From the NCBI RefSeq assembly GCF_033720595.1, contig NZ_JAWWCF010000019.1, forward strand, positions 1 to 23,471: a stretch of DNA of 23,471 nucleotides, written 5' to 3'. The notes under the pieces were generated by a model. It was not told where the DNA came from and searched no databases. It was given only the letters and a program-made list of their open reading frames with translations. The stretch's first letter is position 1. The number at the start of each line of letters is the position of its first letter. The DNA comes from Lishizhenia sp033720595. Lineage in GTDB: Bacteria > Bacteroidota > Bacteroidia > Flavobacteriales_D > Crocinitomicaceae. A program made the translations under genes and the position numbers. Positions 9,110-15,851 of this stretch are shown here, in pieces.

Positions 9110-9352
9110 GTGTTTTGTTAAAATTTAGAACGTCCTTTTGTTTTTTAATTCGTTTCACTCGTCTTGTCACAAACCATTCCAGTTCCATTTGGGTGACACT
9201 CTGTCACTTTTGTTACCAAAAATCAAAGTGCGGCGTCAGTTTGAGAAGTGAAGGGTGACGGTTGTCTGACAAAATCGCGGTGCAAGTTGTCGGTATTAAA
9301 ACTTTGCGAACAGAAAGTTCATAAATTGATAATAGGTAAAAAGTGGTTGTGG

Positions 9353-9429
9353 GCGCTCGAGCGGGCTATTCGCTATAGTTCTCACCCGAATAAATTCGGG
9401 CTGTGGGCTGCCGCTGCTATCCCTAGCGC
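9353..9429. ncRNA. GC-rich multi-hairpin element, candidate structured RNA or intergenic repeat
   Basis: GCGCT (9353-9357) can pair with AGCGC (9425-9429) to close a 77-base element holding at least two inner hairpins: CTAT/ATAG (9366-9369 with 9375-9378) and a perfect CCCGAAT/ATTCGGG (9385-9391 with 9394-9400); GGG/CCC (9405-9407 with 9421-9423) could form a third. GC content is clearly higher than in the surrounding DNA. I recall similar sequences (a CCCGAAT..ATTCGGG hairpin next to a GCGC..AGCGG segment) as recurrent intergenic elements in Flavobacteria, and Rfam Flavo-1 is one family to test, but I cannot confirm either here. The strand is undecided. Confidence 0.45.
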
Positions 9430-9436
9430 AAAAGAC

Positions 9437-9467
9437 AAAAAAAATCCCGATTCATCAAGAACCGGGA
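9437..9467 (-). terminator. Rho-independent terminator after the DUF2795 gene
   Basis: On the minus strand TCCCGGTTC (9467-9459) pairs with GAATCGGGA (9453-9445), with one G-U pair, around a 5-base loop and is followed by eight Ts (9444-9437). It begins about 10 bases after the stop codon. Confidence 0.85.
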
Positions 9468-9477
9468 AATATCTTTG

Positions 9478-9699
9478 CTAATATTCGTCCTCGTTAAAGA
9501 AGAAGTCTTCTTTGGTCGGATAATCAGGCCAAATATCTTCAATGCTTTCGTAAATCTCACCTTCGTCTTCAATAGCCTGTAGGTTTTCTACAACCTCTAA
9601 AGGAGCTCCAGTTCTAATTGCGAAATCAATTAATTCATCCTTTGCTGCTGGCCACGGGGCATCTTCTAAGTAAGAAGCAAGTTCTAGAGTCCAATACAT
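9478..9699 (-). CDS. Small acidic DUF2795 family protein
   Basis: This 73-residue, strongly acidic protein (start MYWTLELASYLEDAPWPAAK) matches what I know of the DUF2795 family, a small domain of unknown function that is common in Bacteroidota as a stand-alone protein of this size. The core pattern AS.LEDAPWP..K.ELI.FA...GAP..VVENL is clear; the C-terminal third is rich in Asp and Glu. There is no signal peptide or membrane segment, so it is probably cytoplasmic. It is transcribed alone: a near-perfect promoter lies 31 bases upstream and a strong terminator just downstream. That arrangement suggests steady, high expression, but no function is known. Confidence 0.85.
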   Translation of the reverse strand: MYWTLELASYLEDAPWPAAKDELIDFAIRTGAPLEVVENLQAIEDEGEIYESIEDIWPDYPTKEDFFFNEDEY

Positions 9700-9729
9700 A
9701 TCTTAAGTTTTAAAAGTCTATAATTTCGG

Positions 9730-9760
9730 CAAAAGTAAATTTTATTTCTATAAATCCAAA
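9730..9760 (-). promoter_or_regulatory. Bacteroidota-type promoter for the DUF2795 gene
   Basis: Minus-strand TTTG (9760-9757) is separated by exactly 19 bases from TACTTTTG (9737-9730), an exact match to the Bacteroidota consensus TTTG-N19-TAnnTTTG. The ATG at 9699 lies 30 bases after the -7 box. Confidence 0.75.
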
Positions 9761-9801
9761 TTTTAGCTTACATACTTGCCTTTTTTCTATCTACGGAAGA
9801 A

Positions 9802-10347
9802 TTACATTCTTGGTTTCCAAGGAATTTCTTTGGCATTTAAATCCTTGGTCAACTTACGCGATAATACAAATAAATAATCGCTTAATCTATTTAAATATTG
9901 TATCACTAATGGAGAAACTTCTGCTTCTTCGGCTAACGCTATGGTGTTACGTTCGGCTCTTCTACATACACAACGAGCAATGTGGGTATGTGAAACGGTA
10001 GTATGACCACCCGGTAAAATAAAAGAACGCATAGGTTCAAGTTCTTCATCCATTTTATCCATGGCTTCTTCCAAGAATGTGATGTCCTTCTCTTCCAATT
10101 CAGGAAGTTTCATTTTAGAATTCGGAACAGAAGCTAAAATAGAACCTATCGTAAAAAGTCTGTCTTGTATTTCTATAAGCTGATTATAGTATTCTTCTTT
10201 AATTTCCTGATCGCGAATAATTCCAACAAAAGAGTTTAATTCATCCACTGTCCCGTAAGCTTCAATGCGTAAATCGTATTTCTTTACTCTTACTCCACCT
10301 ATCAAAGAAGTTTCTCCTTTATCTCCTGTTTTAGTATATACTTTCAT
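9802..10347 (-). CDS. PduO-type ATP:cob(I)alamin adenosyltransferase
   Basis: This enzyme transfers the adenosyl group of ATP to cob(I)alamin to make coenzyme B12. Family marks are clear in its 181 residues: YTKTGDKGETSLIGG (4-18) for ATP binding, YGTVDELNSFVG (31-42), PGGH (112-115), CRRAER (128-133) and NRLSDYLF (153-160). Length is normal for the PduO/MMAB class. The ATG directly abuts the stop codon of the methyltransferase gene upstream, so the two are translated from one message. No cobalamin-dependent enzyme or B12 transport gene is in the window, so the user of the cofactor (in this phylum often methylmalonyl-CoA mutase) must be elsewhere. I see no clear terminator before the next gene. 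Confidence 0.94.
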   Translation of the reverse strand: MKVYTKTGDKGETSLIGGVRVKKYDLRIEAYGTVDELNSFVGIIRDQEIKEEYYNQLIEIQDRLFTIGSILASVPNSKMKLPELEEKDITFLEEAMDKMDEELEPMRSFILPGGHTTVSHTHIARCVCRRAERNTIALAEEAEVSPLVIQYLNRLSDYLFVLSRKLTKDLNAKEIPWKPRM

Positions 10348-11121
10348 CTATTTCTTTTTCAATATAAAATGTTCTTTTTCTTGGTTTTTTCTCAAGGCAA
10401 CTACACCCATGCGGAAAAAATCTATGCTCAAATGATAATCATTTTTTTTGATTATTTGTTGCCAGGCATCAAACATATCTTCACTCCAGCGAATATCGTC
10501 TATTACAATCAAGCTTTCGTTGTGCAGGTTCTTTTGCAATTTTTCAAGGAGTTCAAACAAAGCCTCAGAGCGATGATCACCGTCTATAAATACTAAATCG
10601 TAACGTTGATTATCTCCATCTAAATATTGAGAGAATGGTGCACAATGTAAGGTGCATTTATCCTCTACTTTTAAAGTTTTAAGATTTTCCTTGGCTTTGG
10701 TGTGTAGGTTTTTGCATCCTTCAATACTTGTTACTTGTTCAAGGGTGCTGATCTGACTCAAATAGGCTGTGCCCAACCCTAGGTTTGTACCCAATTCCAA
10801 AACCTGTTTAGCTTTAATATGTTCTCCTAGTTGAAAAAGCAATTTGCCATAGGAGGGTGTGGTACGTGCTCGTTTTGCAATAGTTTTTAAACGTTCTGTG
10901 CTCGAATTTCCTTTTTTAGATCCAGCGCCATAGGGTGTAATTTTTAACACTGTATTATTCTTTAACAAGGATTTCTCAAGCTTCTTAAAACGTTGTGAAA
11001 AATCATTAGAAAAGTTAAAACGGAAGCTTTCGTCTTGCAAACGATAGACGTAGGGTGAATGTACACCGTGTCTTCTTTTGGCGCGAAAACGATATTTTAT
11101 AAATTCAATTGCTATATTCAC
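10348..11121 (-). CDS. Class I SAM-dependent methyltransferase (O-methyltransferase-like)
   Basis: The 257-residue protein has a Rossmann-type methyltransferase fold: motif I is VLELGTNLGLGT (107-118), the acidic end of strand 2 is SIEG (132-135), and FIDGDH (178-183) with IDDIRW (207-212) gives the metal/substrate side seen in O-methyltransferases of the Methyltransf_24 type. The N-terminal RAKRRHGVHSPYVYRL (13-28) is a hallmark I know from a Bacteroidota-specific subgroup of unknown substrate. The start is GTG: codon 1 at 11121-11119 reads GTG, no ATG precedes it in frame after the upstream stop, and this start keeps the conserved N-terminus. It is arranged divergently from the DUF4301 gene across 47 bases. 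Confidence 0.85.
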   Translation of the reverse strand: MNIAIEFIKYRFRAKRRHGVHSPYVYRLQDESFRFNFSNDFSQRFKKLEKSLLKNNTVLKITPYGAGSKKGNSSTERLKTIAKRARTTPSYGKLLFQLGEHIKAKQVLELGTNLGLGTAYLSQISTLEQVTSIEGCKNLHTKAKENLKTLKVEDKCTLHCAPFSQYLDGDNQRYDLVFIDGDHRSEALFELLEKLQKNLHNESLIVIDDIRWSEDMFDAWQQIIKKNDYHLSIDFFRMGVVALRKNQEKEHFILKKK

Positions 11122-11168
11122 AGTTTCGGAAAAGGACGAAATTACAGAATTTATAGCTATCTAATCCA

Positions 11169-12572
11169 ATGATTGATTTAGAAAAAAGTATAGAAAAACA
11201 GCGCGAAGAAGTCTTTAGTAAGCACCCAGAAGTTAAGTTGCACAGCGTGTGTAAACTCAATGATGGAGTAATTAAACACAATAAAATTGAACGTAATTAC
11301 TTTAAAACGGTGTATGCAGATACAGATTTGAAAACTGCGGTTTTTATCCCAGCCTCGGGTTCGGGTTCGCGTATGTTTCAATTCTTATACGACTTTTTAA
11401 GTTCTCCTTCACAAGAAGATAGAGGTAGGGTAGAACGTTTTTTTTCAAACCTGAAAAAGTTTGCCTTTTTTGAATTGTTGCCTTTCGACCTGAAAAAGCG
11501 TATTGCTAAATACGATTATGAAGTAGAAGAAATCATTGAGTTTATTTTAGAAAATGAGGGATTGAATTTGGGAAGTTTACCCAAAGGTCTTATTCCTTTT
11601 CATCGCAACGGTAGATTTATTTTAAATGCTTTTCAAGAGCAAGTACTACAAGCTATACGTTTAAAAGAAGATGAATTACATTTTCATTTCACGATCAATA
11701 AGAACTTTGAAGAACAAATCACTACGAGTTTATTAAGTGTACAGCATTTAACAGGGCTCAATTTAAATGTTACTTTTTCAGAACAATCTCCATCTACAAA
11801 CGCTGTTGCATTTAATAGTAATGGTACGGTGGTGAAAACAGACGAAGGAGAGATTTTGACCAGACCATCGGGACATGGTGCCTTATTACAGAATTTAAAT
11901 GGACTGCAAGAAGATTTAATTTTTGTGAAGAACATAGACAATGTTCAACATGAGAATTTATCAGAAACAAGCGTGGATAGTTTACGTTACATGGCCGGAC
12001 TCCTATTAGAGTTCAAAAAGGACATGCAAGAGGCGTTGAAATCAAATACACCAAAAATTGCCTTAGCCAAATTGAACCAGGAATATCAATTCGCTCCTTT
12101 GGATGAGGATTTTGAAGCTTTTGAAGAGGAAGAGTTATTGGCATTTATGAATAGACCTATGCGCGTTTGTGGTATGGTTCGAAATGAAGGTCAACCAGGT
12201 GGAGGACCATTTTGGGTGGAAGATGAAAAGGGTGTTTCTAAACAAATTGTAGAGAAGGCTCAAATTAGCCCGAAAGGTGACCAGTACAATAAAATGGTGC
12301 AATCTCAATACTTTAATCCGGTATTAATGGTGCTGAATCCTCAAGATTTGGCGGGGAATAAGTTAGACTTAGATCAGTACGTAGACAAGGATAAGTATTT
12401 TGTAGTCGACAAAGCTTACAAAGGAGTAGATATAAAATTTAGAGAAAACCCTGGTCTGTGGAACGGAGGAATGGCCAATTGGAATACGCTGTTTGTTGAA
12501 GTTCCATCGGAAAGTTTTAGTCCTGTAAAAACGGTATTAGATTTATTAGACCCCTCTCACTTAGATAAGTAA
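11169..12572 (+). CDS. DUF4301 family protein, nucleotidyltransferase-like
   Basis: Two signatures mark this 467-residue protein as DUF4301: FIPASGSGSRMF (59-70) and CGMVRNEGQPGGGPFWV (334-350). The family is typical of Bacteroidota and has no assigned function that I know of. The motif order resembles UDP-sugar pyrophosphorylases: a glycine-rich G.G.RM loop at the N-terminus, then RPSGHGALL (232-240), then FVKNIDNV (252-259), like the GHG/GNG and VDN motifs of UDP-glucose and UDP-GlcNAc pyrophosphorylases. A role in activating a sugar phosphate is therefore a reasonable inference and not a known fact. No signal peptide or membrane segment is seen. It is a single-gene unit closed by a terminator. 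Confidence 0.85.
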   Translation: MIDLEKSIEKQREEVFSKHPEVKLHSVCKLNDGVIKHNKIERNYFKTVYADTDLKTAVFIPASGSGSRMFQFLYDFLSSPSQEDRGRVERFFSNLKKFAFFELLPFDLKKRIAKYDYEVEEIIEFILENEGLNLGSLPKGLIPFHRNGRFILNAFQEQVLQAIRLKEDELHFHFTINKNFEEQITTSLLSVQHLTGLNLNVTFSEQSPSTNAVAFNSNGTVVKTDEGEILTRPSGHGALLQNLNGLQEDLIFVKNIDNVQHENLSETSVDSLRYMAGLLLEFKKDMQEALKSNTPKIALAKLNQEYQFAPLDEDFEAFEEEELLAFMNRPMRVCGMVRNEGQPGGGPFWVEDEKGVSKQIVEKAQISPKGDQYNKMVQSQYFNPVLMVLNPQDLAGNKLDLDQYVDKDKYFVVDKAYKGVDIKFRENPGLWNGGMANWNTLFVEVPSESFSPVKTVLDLLDPSHLDK

Positions 12573-12598
12573 AATCATACGAAAATATTGAATTGAAG

Positions 12599-12627
12599 GA
12601 GGTGTTGTTGAAGCACCTCTTTTTTTA
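12599..12627 (+). terminator. Rho-independent terminator after the DUF4301 gene
   Basis: GAGGTG (12599-12604) pairs with CACCTC (12614-12619) around a 9-base loop, followed by a run of eight Ts. It lies 26 bases after the stop. Confidence 0.8.
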
Positions 12628-12666
12628 TGTTTAAAAGTGATTTCAGTAATAAATTGACAACAATTA

Positions 12667-12695
12667 TTGAGGTACGATGTTTACTTTTACTTTAG
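12667..12695 (+). promoter_or_regulatory. Possible promoter of the msrB operon
   Basis: TTG (12667-12669), 18 bases, then TACTTTAG (12688-12695), one base away from TAnnTTTG. It would give a leader of about 60 bases before the preferred msrB ATG. Weak support. Confidence 0.35.
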
Positions 12696-12764
12696 ATTAC
12701 ATGAAGTAGGTAAATAATGAGATTTATCAGACGAAAAAGATTGAACAAAAAAGAAGGAGAAAAT

Positions 12765-13226
12765 ATGCTCAACTGGAACGATGTAATAAAGTATGCTAAT
12801 CATGGAGCGCCAGCACCAGAAAAGCGTGTAGAGAAGAGTGAGGAAGAGTGGCGTGAGCTTTTGGATGCTGAAACCTTTCGAATAACAAGGCAACATGGAA
12901 CAGAAGCACCACACTCAGGAGCTTTGTGTAAGGCGCATGATCCAGGGAAGTATACCTGTGTTTGTTGTGATACGATATTGTTTGATTCCAATATAAAGTT
13001 TGAATCTGGGACAGGTTGGCCAAGCTTTACACAGCCGTACAAGGAGAACGCTGTGGCGTATAAGAAAGATGTTTCTTATGGTATGGTGCGCGTAGAAATT
13101 TTGTGCAACACATGTGATTCGCATTTGGGGCATGTTTTTCCAGATGGACCAGCGCCAAGTGGGTTAAGGTACTGTGTGAATTCAGCAAGTATACGTTTAT
13201 TAAAAGAAGAAGAAAATAATGGGTAA
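12765..13226 (+). CDS. msrB: Peptide-methionine (R)-S-oxide reductase MsrB
   Basis: MsrB reduces the R form of methionine sulfoxide in proteins. In the 153-residue form, four zinc-ligand cysteines are visible as two pairs (C65/C68 and C114/C117), GTGWPSF lies at 82-88, DSHLGHVF at 118-125, and the catalytic cysteine is C137 in RYCVNSAS. The frame is open to an ATG at 12717, but the ATG at 12765 has a GGAG ribosome-binding sequence (AGAAGGAGAAAAT) directly before it, an unusually good one for this genome, and starts at the usual family N-terminus MLNWNDVI. There is no signal peptide, so it acts in the cytoplasm. Its 3' end overlaps msrA by 8 bases, so the two stereospecific reductases are made together. 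Confidence 0.95.
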   Translation: MLNWNDVIKYANHGAPAPEKRVEKSEEEWRELLDAETFRITRQHGTEAPHSGALCKAHDPGKYTCVCCDTILFDSNIKFESGTGWPSFTQPYKENAVAYKKDVSYGMVRVEILCNTCDSHLGHVFPDGPAPSGLRYCVNSASIRLLKEEENNG

Positions 13227-13758
13227 TATGCAATTGGCCACTTTTGGTGGTGGATGTTTTTGGTGTGTGGAAACACTTATGCGTAGGTTAAAAGGTGTTG
13301 ACGAAGTAATTTCAGGTTATACTGGGGGGATTGCACCAGGAAAACCTACCTACAGAGAAGTGTGTTCAGGTTTAACAGGGCATGCTGAAGTAGTTCAAGT
13401 TCGTTTTGATGCTGACATCATTTCATACAGAGAATTGTTGCAGATATTTATGACAAGTCATGACCCGACTACATTGAACCGTCAAGGAGCAGATGTAGGA
13501 ACGCAATATAGATCTTGCATTTTTTATCACGATGCTGCTCAGAAGGAGGTAGCAACTGAAGTGTTGCAAGAAATGAATGAGGTATATGACGATGCAGTAA
13601 CCACAACATTAGAGGAAATGCGTGTTTTTTATGATGCTGAGGATTATCATCAAGATTACTTCAATAATAACGGAGAACAAAGTTATTGTCAGGCTGTAAT
13701 CTCTCCAAAATTGGCGAAGTTTAGAAAAATGTATGCGGATAAATTAAAAGAAGAATAA
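13219..13758 (+). CDS. msrA: Peptide-methionine (S)-S-oxide reductase MsrA
   Basis: MsrA reduces the S form of methionine sulfoxide and so complements the MsrB encoded just upstream. The 179-residue protein starts with the catalytic motif GGGCFWC (10-16, nucleophile C13), followed by GYTGG, the metal-free active-site segment HAEVVQV, and DVGTQYRS. A further cysteine in GEQSYCQAV near the C-terminus is a candidate resolving residue. The ATG at 13219 overlaps the end of msrB by 8 bases; a second in-frame ATG at 13228, three codons on, would avoid the overlap and is also possible. The next gene starts 2 bases after its stop, so it is in the middle of an operon. Confidence 0.96.
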   Translation: MGNMQLATFGGGCFWCVETLMRRLKGVDEVISGYTGGIAPGKPTYREVCSGLTGHAEVVQVRFDADIISYRELLQIFMTSHDPTTLNRQGADVGTQYRSCIFYHDAAQKEVATEVLQEMNEVYDDAVTTTLEEMRVFYDAEDYHQDYFNNNGEQSYCQAVISPKLAKFRKMYADKLKEE

Positions 13759-13760
13759 GC

Positions 13761-14039
13761 ATGGCAAACAAAATTATCCACGATAAAGAAGCATGTAAGT
13801 TTGTCTTGAAGGTAAACGACGGAGGAGAAGCATTCATTGATTATAAGGAAAAAGATGGTCTTTTACATTTGGTGTATTCTGAAGTTCCGAAAGTATACAG
13901 AGGGAAGGGGATAGGTAAGGAATTAGTGCTGAAATCTTTTGAATTGCTCACCAAAGAAGGCTACAATGCAAAAGCTGTTTGTGGGTATATAAAAGCCGTA
14001 AAACAAAGAAGTGAAAAGTGGCAAGATATAATCGAATAA
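13761..14039 (+). CDS. Small GNAT-family N-acetyltransferase (YjdJ type)
   Basis: This 92-residue protein fits the small, stand-alone GNAT subgroup represented by E. coli YjdJ (COG2388). The acetyl-CoA pyrophosphate-binding loop is YRGKGIGKELV (46-56), preceded by HLVYSEVP, a strand typical of the group, and a C-terminal segment with CGYIKA. The usual longer N-terminal half of GNAT enzymes is missing, which is normal in this subgroup. It starts 2 bases after msrA, so it belongs to the Msr operon; whether it modifies a protein or a small molecule is unknown. Confidence 0.88.
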   Translation: MANKIIHDKEACKFVLKVNDGGEAFIDYKEKDGLLHLVYSEVPKVYRGKGIGKELVLKSFELLTKEGYNAKAVCGYIKAVKQRSEKWQDIIE

Positions 14040-14071
14040 TTTTTTATCTTTCTTGAATCCAAAACCTATTT

Positions 14072-14614
14072 ATGAAAATTTTAGCCTTTGCCGGTAGTAA
14101 CAGTAAAAATTCAATTAATAAAGCCTTAGTCACCCATGTTTCCACCTATTTTAAAGGATGCGATCTTCATTATTTAGACTTGAATGAATTTAGCCTTCCT
14201 ATGTACGGTATAGATCATGAAAGAGAAAAAGGTATACCCAATGCTGCTTACAGTTTTATCAATACATTTAAAAAGTGCGATTTAATTCTCTTGTCTCTGG
14301 CAGAACATAATGGAGCCTACACAGCGGCATTTAAAAATATTTTAGATTGGTGTTCAAGAATTCCAGGTGAAACTGTATTTCAAGAGAAACCTATGTTTTT
14401 AATGTCTACCTCACCGGGTGCTAGGGGAGCCAAGGGTGTTTTAGAACTTGGAGCCAATCGTTTTCCTAGACATGGAGCAAAAGTTTTAGCAACCTTAAGT
14501 CTCCCAAAGTTTAAAGAAAATTTTGAACGAGGAAAAGGGATAGTAAACCTTGAATTTAGGCAGCAATTTGAAGAAACAGCAAAAGAGGTTTTTGAAAAAA
14601 TAAAGGAGGATTAG
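14072..14614 (+). CDS. NAD(P)H-dependent FMN reductase-family flavoprotein
   Basis: The 180-residue protein is a flavodoxin-like FMN_red family member that would use NAD(P)H to reduce FMN or a quinone/azo-type substrate. The N-terminal phosphate-binding segment is AFAGSNSKNSINKAL (5-19); SLAEHNGAYTAAFKNILDW (75-93) is the usual flavin-ring contact, and SPGARGA (114-120) matches the family's S.G..GG region. In the flavin contact most family members have PEYNGS; here the motif reads AEHNGA, so the substrate pocket may differ. It lies 32 bases after the GNAT gene in the same direction and is likely the last gene of the methionine-sulfoxide-repair operon, where it could supply reducing power; that link is inference. 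Confidence 0.88.
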   Translation: MKILAFAGSNSKNSINKALVTHVSTYFKGCDLHYLDLNEFSLPMYGIDHEREKGIPNAAYSFINTFKKCDLILLSLAEHNGAYTAAFKNILDWCSRIPGETVFQEKPMFLMSTSPGARGAKGVLELGANRFPRHGAKVLATLSLPKFKENFERGKGIVNLEFRQQFEETAKEVFEKIKED

Positions 14615-14649
14615 TATACTCTTTTTTTAGGTCTGTATTTTATTGCTTA

Positions 14650-14725
14650 TTCCCACAGTTTATAATTGCTTTTTAGGAATCAACGAATCCTGTTGAACAG
14701 AGGTGTTGAAGTGGGGGATTTTTTT
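14650..14725 (+). terminator. Hairpin closed by CCCAC/GTGGG with T-run, terminator or small RNA
   Basis: CCCAC (14652-14656) pairs with GTGGG (14711-14715), extendable by two U-G pairs, and is followed by GGA and seven Ts. The 54-base interior can form TCAAC/GTTGA (5-bp stem) or AGGA/TCCT. The long closed interior is unusual for a simple terminator. It sits between the flavin reductase gene and the pyruvate dehydrogenase promoter. Confidence 0.5.
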
Positions 14726-14748
14726 CCTTTTTATTAAAAACAAAATTC

Positions 14749-14756
14749 TATATTTG
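14749..14756 (+). promoter_or_regulatory. Bacteroidota -7 promoter motif for pyruvate dehydrogenase genes
   Basis: TATATTTG is an exact TAnnTTTG match, 26 bases before the preferred E1 alpha ATG. A T-rich stretch stands at the -33 place without a clear TTTG. Confidence 0.5.
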
Positions 14757-14782
14757 CCCAATTAGATAAATGGTGAATGATT

Positions 14783-15835
14783 ATGGCTACAAAATCAGCT
14801 TCAGCTCCAAAGAAAACTACACGTAAAAGTGCTGCGAAAAATCAGCTAAAGTTTTCTAAAGAACAATACATAAAATGGTACAAGGATATGCTTCTCATGC
14901 GTAAATTCGAAGAGAAAGCAGGTCAATTATATATACAGCAAAAATTTGGTGGATTCTGTCACCTTTATATCGGTCAGGAAGCTGTAGTTGCAGGAACTGT
15001 TTCTGGTTCTCGTCCAACAGATAAGCACATGACGGCATATAGAGATCACGCCCACCCAATTGGATTAGGTACTGATCCTCGTGTTTTAATGGCAGAACTT
15101 TACGGAAGATCTACAGGATGTTCTAAAGGTAAAGGTGGTTCTATGCACTTCTTTGATAAAGAGAAAAACTTTATGGGAGGTCACGGAATCGTTGGTGCAC
15201 AAATTCCTATGGGAGCAGGTGTTGCTTTTGCTGAGAAGTACAACGAGACAGATAACTGTGTATTCGTTTCTATGGGAGACGGTGCAGTTCGTCAAGGTGC
15301 CTTGCACGAGACGTTTAACATGGCAATGAACTGGAAGTTACCAGTAATTTTCATTATCGAAAATAACAACTACGCCATGGGTACTTCTGTAGAGAGAACT
15401 ACAAATGTTACTGATCTATCAAAAATTGGTGATTCTTACGAAATGCCTTCTCAATCTGTAAATGGTATGTCACCAGAAGCAGTGCATGAAGCAGTTGAAG
15501 AAGCAGCAACAAGAGCTAGAAATGGAGAAGGACCAACTTTGTTAGATATCCGTACATACAGATATAAAGGTCACTCTATGTCAGACCCTCAGAAATACAG
15601 AACGAAAGAAGAGGTTGCTGAGTACCAAGCACAAGATCCTGTTGAGCACTGTTTACAAGTGATTAAGGACAATAAGTTCTTGACAGAAGAAGAAATTAAA
15701 GAAATTCAAGACTGGGTAAAGAAAGAAGTGCAAGAGTCTATTGACTTCGCTGAAAACTCTCCATACCCAGAAGGGAAAGAGTTATACGAAGACGTATACA
15801 TGCAAGAAGATTACCCTTATATTAAAGAATACTAA
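14783..15835 (+). CDS. pdhA: Pyruvate dehydrogenase E1 component, alpha subunit
   Basis: E1 alpha binds thiamine diphosphate and, with the beta subunit, decarboxylates pyruvate and passes the acetyl group to lipoylated E2. Counting from the alternative ATG at 14777, the TPP/Mg motif runs from GDGA (167-170) to ENNNYA (195-200), and the conserved loop YRYKGHSMSDP (261-271) is present. Other family marks are HLYIGQEAV and YRDHAHPIGLG. The ATG at 14783 (protein starts MATKSASAPKK) is preferred over the one two codons earlier, but either is possible. The first 20 residues are rich in Lys, Ala and Ser and precede the usual start of the fold. E2 follows after 16 bases; no E1 beta gene is nearby, as is common in Flavobacteria. 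Confidence 0.96.
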   Translation: MATKSASAPKKTTRKSAAKNQLKFSKEQYIKWYKDMLLMRKFEEKAGQLYIQQKFGGFCHLYIGQEAVVAGTVSGSRPTDKHMTAYRDHAHPIGLGTDPRVLMAELYGRSTGCSKGKGGSMHFFDKEKNFMGGHGIVGAQIPMGAGVAFAEKYNETDNCVFVSMGDGAVRQGALHETFNMAMNWKLPVIFIIENNNYAMGTSVERTTNVTDLSKIGDSYEMPSQSVNGMSPEAVHEAVEEAATRARNGEGPTLLDIRTYRYKGHSMSDPQKYRTKEEVAEYQAQDPVEHCLQVIKDNKFLTEEEIKEIQDWVKKEVQESIDFAENSPYPEGKELYEDVYMQEDYPYIKEY

Positions 15836-15851
15836 AAAACATTAGAATAAA

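Larger units (their letters stand above)
9074..9477. other. Gene-free 404-bp region between secA and the DUF2795 gene
   Basis: It contains the secA promoter motif (9102-9109), a short perfect dyad GTGACA-CTC-TGTCAC (9193-9207), a GC-rich foldable element (9353-9429) and a terminator (9437-9467). A 77-codon frame across 9248-9481 has the composition of non-coding DNA and reads through both the element and the terminator, so I do not call it a gene. Confidence 0.6.

Noticed and set aside
9193..9207. GTGACA-CTC-TGTCAC dyad as a terminator or operator
   Set aside because: The stem is short and the downstream T-run is weak; no gene ends nearby on that strand.
9248..9481. Plus-strand frame of 77 codons between secA and the DUF2795 gene
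   Set aside because: It runs through the foldable element and the terminator, has no family resemblance and no promoter motif or ribosome-binding site.
12796..13276. Several minus-strand frames opposite msrB and msrA
   Set aside because: They overlap one another and the two well-supported Msr genes, which have all catalytic residues.
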